From contig JAWOGN010000284.1 in assembly GCA_046496815.1 (NCBI GenBank), forward strand, positions 1 through 5,553: a stretch of DNA of 5,553 bases, written 5' to 3'. The translations under genes and the position numbers were made by a program. Under the pieces are notes generated by a model. That model did not search any database, had not been told where the DNA came from, and saw only the letters and a list, made by a program, of their open reading frames with translations. Shown here piece after piece: positions 4,338 through 5,553 of the stretch (positions within the stretch are counted from its first letter, which is position 1; each line of letters opens with the position of its first letter). This DNA comes from JAWOGN01 sp046496815. Lineage in GTDB: Bacteria; Desulfobacterota; DSM-4660; Desulfatiglandales; Desulfatiglandaceae.

Positions 4338-5553
4338 GGGCTGTTTTGCGCATTGTGTTGTATACGGGTCTTGTTCTCTTACCGGTTGTTCCGGCAACCT
4401 TTCTTGCATCGGAATCCGAGAATTTCGTCTCCGAACTGGGAAAAAATTGTGCGCTCATGGCATTCGTGATCCTTGTCTTGCAGGTGGTCATGGCGGCCCG
4501 GATAAAATGGATTGAACGGCCATTCGGGTTTGATATCTTGATACGCTACCACAAGCATATGGCGGTACTCGCGGGGTGCTTTCTTCTGGCCCACCCCTTG
4601 CTGCTGGCCGCCGGGGGCGGGGGATGGCGGCTCCTTTTCGGATTCAACCTCCCCTGGCATATCTGGTTCGGCAAGGCAGCCCTTCTGGTTGTGCTGCTCA
4701 ACATATGCCTGAGCATCTTTCAGAGATCGTTCAGTATCCAATTCGAAAAGTGGCGCCTGGGTCACGATATCCTGGGGCCGCTGACCATCGTCATGGCCTT
4801 CATCCATAGCTGGGTCGTGGGGCATGATCTGAAAATGGGCGGTATGAAAACGTTATGGATCGTTGCATTGATCTCAGGGTTCTCCCTGTTTTTCTATCAT
4901 CGAATTATCCGGCCTTGGCGTCTCAAACACCGCTCATACAGGGTTATCGATGTTCACCCCGAAACGAAAGACGTCTGGACCGTTAAGATGAGCCCACCGC
5001 AGGGGGATTCTATCTATCCGTACCTTCCCGGCCAGTTTCACTTTGTCACCTTTTATCGCAGCGCAAATCTGCCTGTTGAGGAGCATCACTGGACCATCTC
5101 TTCATCTCCCAAGGAAAAGGGCTATGTGAGTTCCACCATCAAGGCCCTGGGCGATTTTACTTCCACCATAGGGGAGACAAAGCCAGGGGACCGGGCTGCG
5201 GTTCACGGGGCATTCGGCCGGTTTTCCTATGTGCTTCATCCGGAAGAAAAAGACCTCGTCTTTCTTGCCGGCGGCATCGGAATTACACCTTTGATGAGCA
5301 TGCTGCGCCATATGCGGGATACGGAGGATACCCGTTCCGTGCTTCTCCTTTACGCAAACAAAAAGGAAGACCGGATCGTGTTCCGAAAAGAGCTTTCTGA
5401 AATTGAATCGGGCGAGCATCCCCGGCTCGAGGTCGTTCACGTGCTCAGCCGGCCGGATAAAGGGTGGCAAGGAGAAACCGGTCACGTGGATCGTGAAAAG
5501 ATCGAGAGGCTTTGCGGAAAGGATTTGGGCGAAAAAGTATTTTATGTTTGCGG
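4331..5553 (+). CDS. Ferric-reductase-like transmembrane oxidoreductase with FAD/NAD(P)H domain (3' end beyond window)
   Basis: The frame stays open to the window edge (407 full codons). The N-terminal half (about 1-195) has six likely membrane helices, near residues 4-24, 40-56, 74-94, 110-130, 148-165 and 172-190. H74 and H88 lie 14 residues apart, as do H145 and H159. This is the arrangement by which ferric reductases and NADPH oxidases hold two stacked b hemes. The C-terminal half is a ferredoxin-NADP reductase-like module: YLPGQFHFVTF (231-241), the flavin motif HHWTISSSP (252-260), the nucleotide motif LAGGIGITPLMSML (312-325), and VFYVCG at the end, the start of the usual CGPP motif. 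The likely reaction is electron transfer from cytoplasmic NAD(P)H through FAD and heme across the membrane to an acceptor such as ferric iron or oxygen; the substrate cannot be told from sequence. Expected full length is about 440 residues. It is transcribed away from the kai operon. Confidence 0.9.
   Translation, partial: MLGAVLRIVLYTGLVLLPVVPATFLASESENFVSELGKNCALMAFVILVLQVVMAARIKWIERPFGFDILIRYHKHMAVLAGCFLLAHPLLLAAGGGGWRLLFGFNLPWHIWFGKAALLVVLLNICLSIFQRSFSIQFEKWRLGHDILGPLTIVMAFIHSWVVGHDLKMGGMKTLWIVALISGFSLFFYHRIIRPWRLKHRSYRVIDVHPETKDVWTVKMSPPQGDSIYPYLPGQFHFVTFYRSANLPVEEHHWTISSSPKEKGYVSSTIKALGDFTSTIGETKPGDRAAVHGAFGRFSYVLHPEEKDLVFLAGGIGITPLMSMLRHMRDTEDTRSVLLLYANKKEDRIVFRKELSEIESGEHPRLEVVHVLSRPDKGWQGETGHVDREKIERLCGKDLGEKVFYVC

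Noticed and set aside
4379..4825. 148-codon minus-strand ORF opposite the reductase
   Set aside because: The plus strand shows membrane helices and heme-ligand spacing in the same bases; the antisense frame is charged and Gln/Pro-rich with no recognisable domain.

Overview
The window looks like chromosomal DNA of a Gram-negative bacterium. The codon use, gene types and small hairpin-bearing intergenic repeats would fit a Desulfobacterota (former Deltaproteobacteria) or related proteobacterial lineage. That placement is an inference from style only; no taxonomic marker gene is present. It carries five recognisable genes (two cut by the window ends), two gene-poor spacers and several degraded or structured stretches.

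Layout. Positions 1-239 (minus) hold the first 79 codons of a small DUF2177-family membrane protein. Positions 240-565 are a spacer with a pair of imperfect inverted repeats, each containing the palindrome-like CCCGATGAAATCGGG. Positions 566-3660 (minus) are a compact operon read in the order kaiC, kaiB, histidine kinase: a two-domain KaiC ATPase/kinase (477 aa), a stand-alone KaiB (101 aa) 30 nt downstream, and a soluble PAS/HisKA_3 histidine kinase (441 aa) whose ATG overlaps the kaiB stop (TGATG). Positions 3661-4330 are a divergent spacer. It contains a 52-codon fragment of a TPR protein without a start (3968-4126), a terminator-like hairpin behind it (4176-4199), and a 45-codon ORF of doubtful status. 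From 4331 to the end (plus) runs a two-heme ferric-reductase-like membrane oxidoreductase with an FAD/NAD(P)H module, cut off at the window edge.

How the genes work together. The central operon is a KaiA-less KaiBC module with a co-transcribed output kinase. KaiC keeps both Walker A motifs, the catalytic Glu pairs of both rings and a Ser-Ser pair at the phosphosite, but it ends before the A-loop and C-terminal tail that KaiA uses in cyanobacteria. KaiB is a separate thioredoxin-like protein, and the kinase lacks the KaiB-like sensor domain of SasA. The set therefore resembles the kaiC-kaiB-histidine kinase operons known in some non-cyanobacterial bacteria, where the system may act as a timer or stress-adaptation device. 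No cognate response regulator lies in the window. The flanking membrane genes show no evident functional tie to the clock-like operon.
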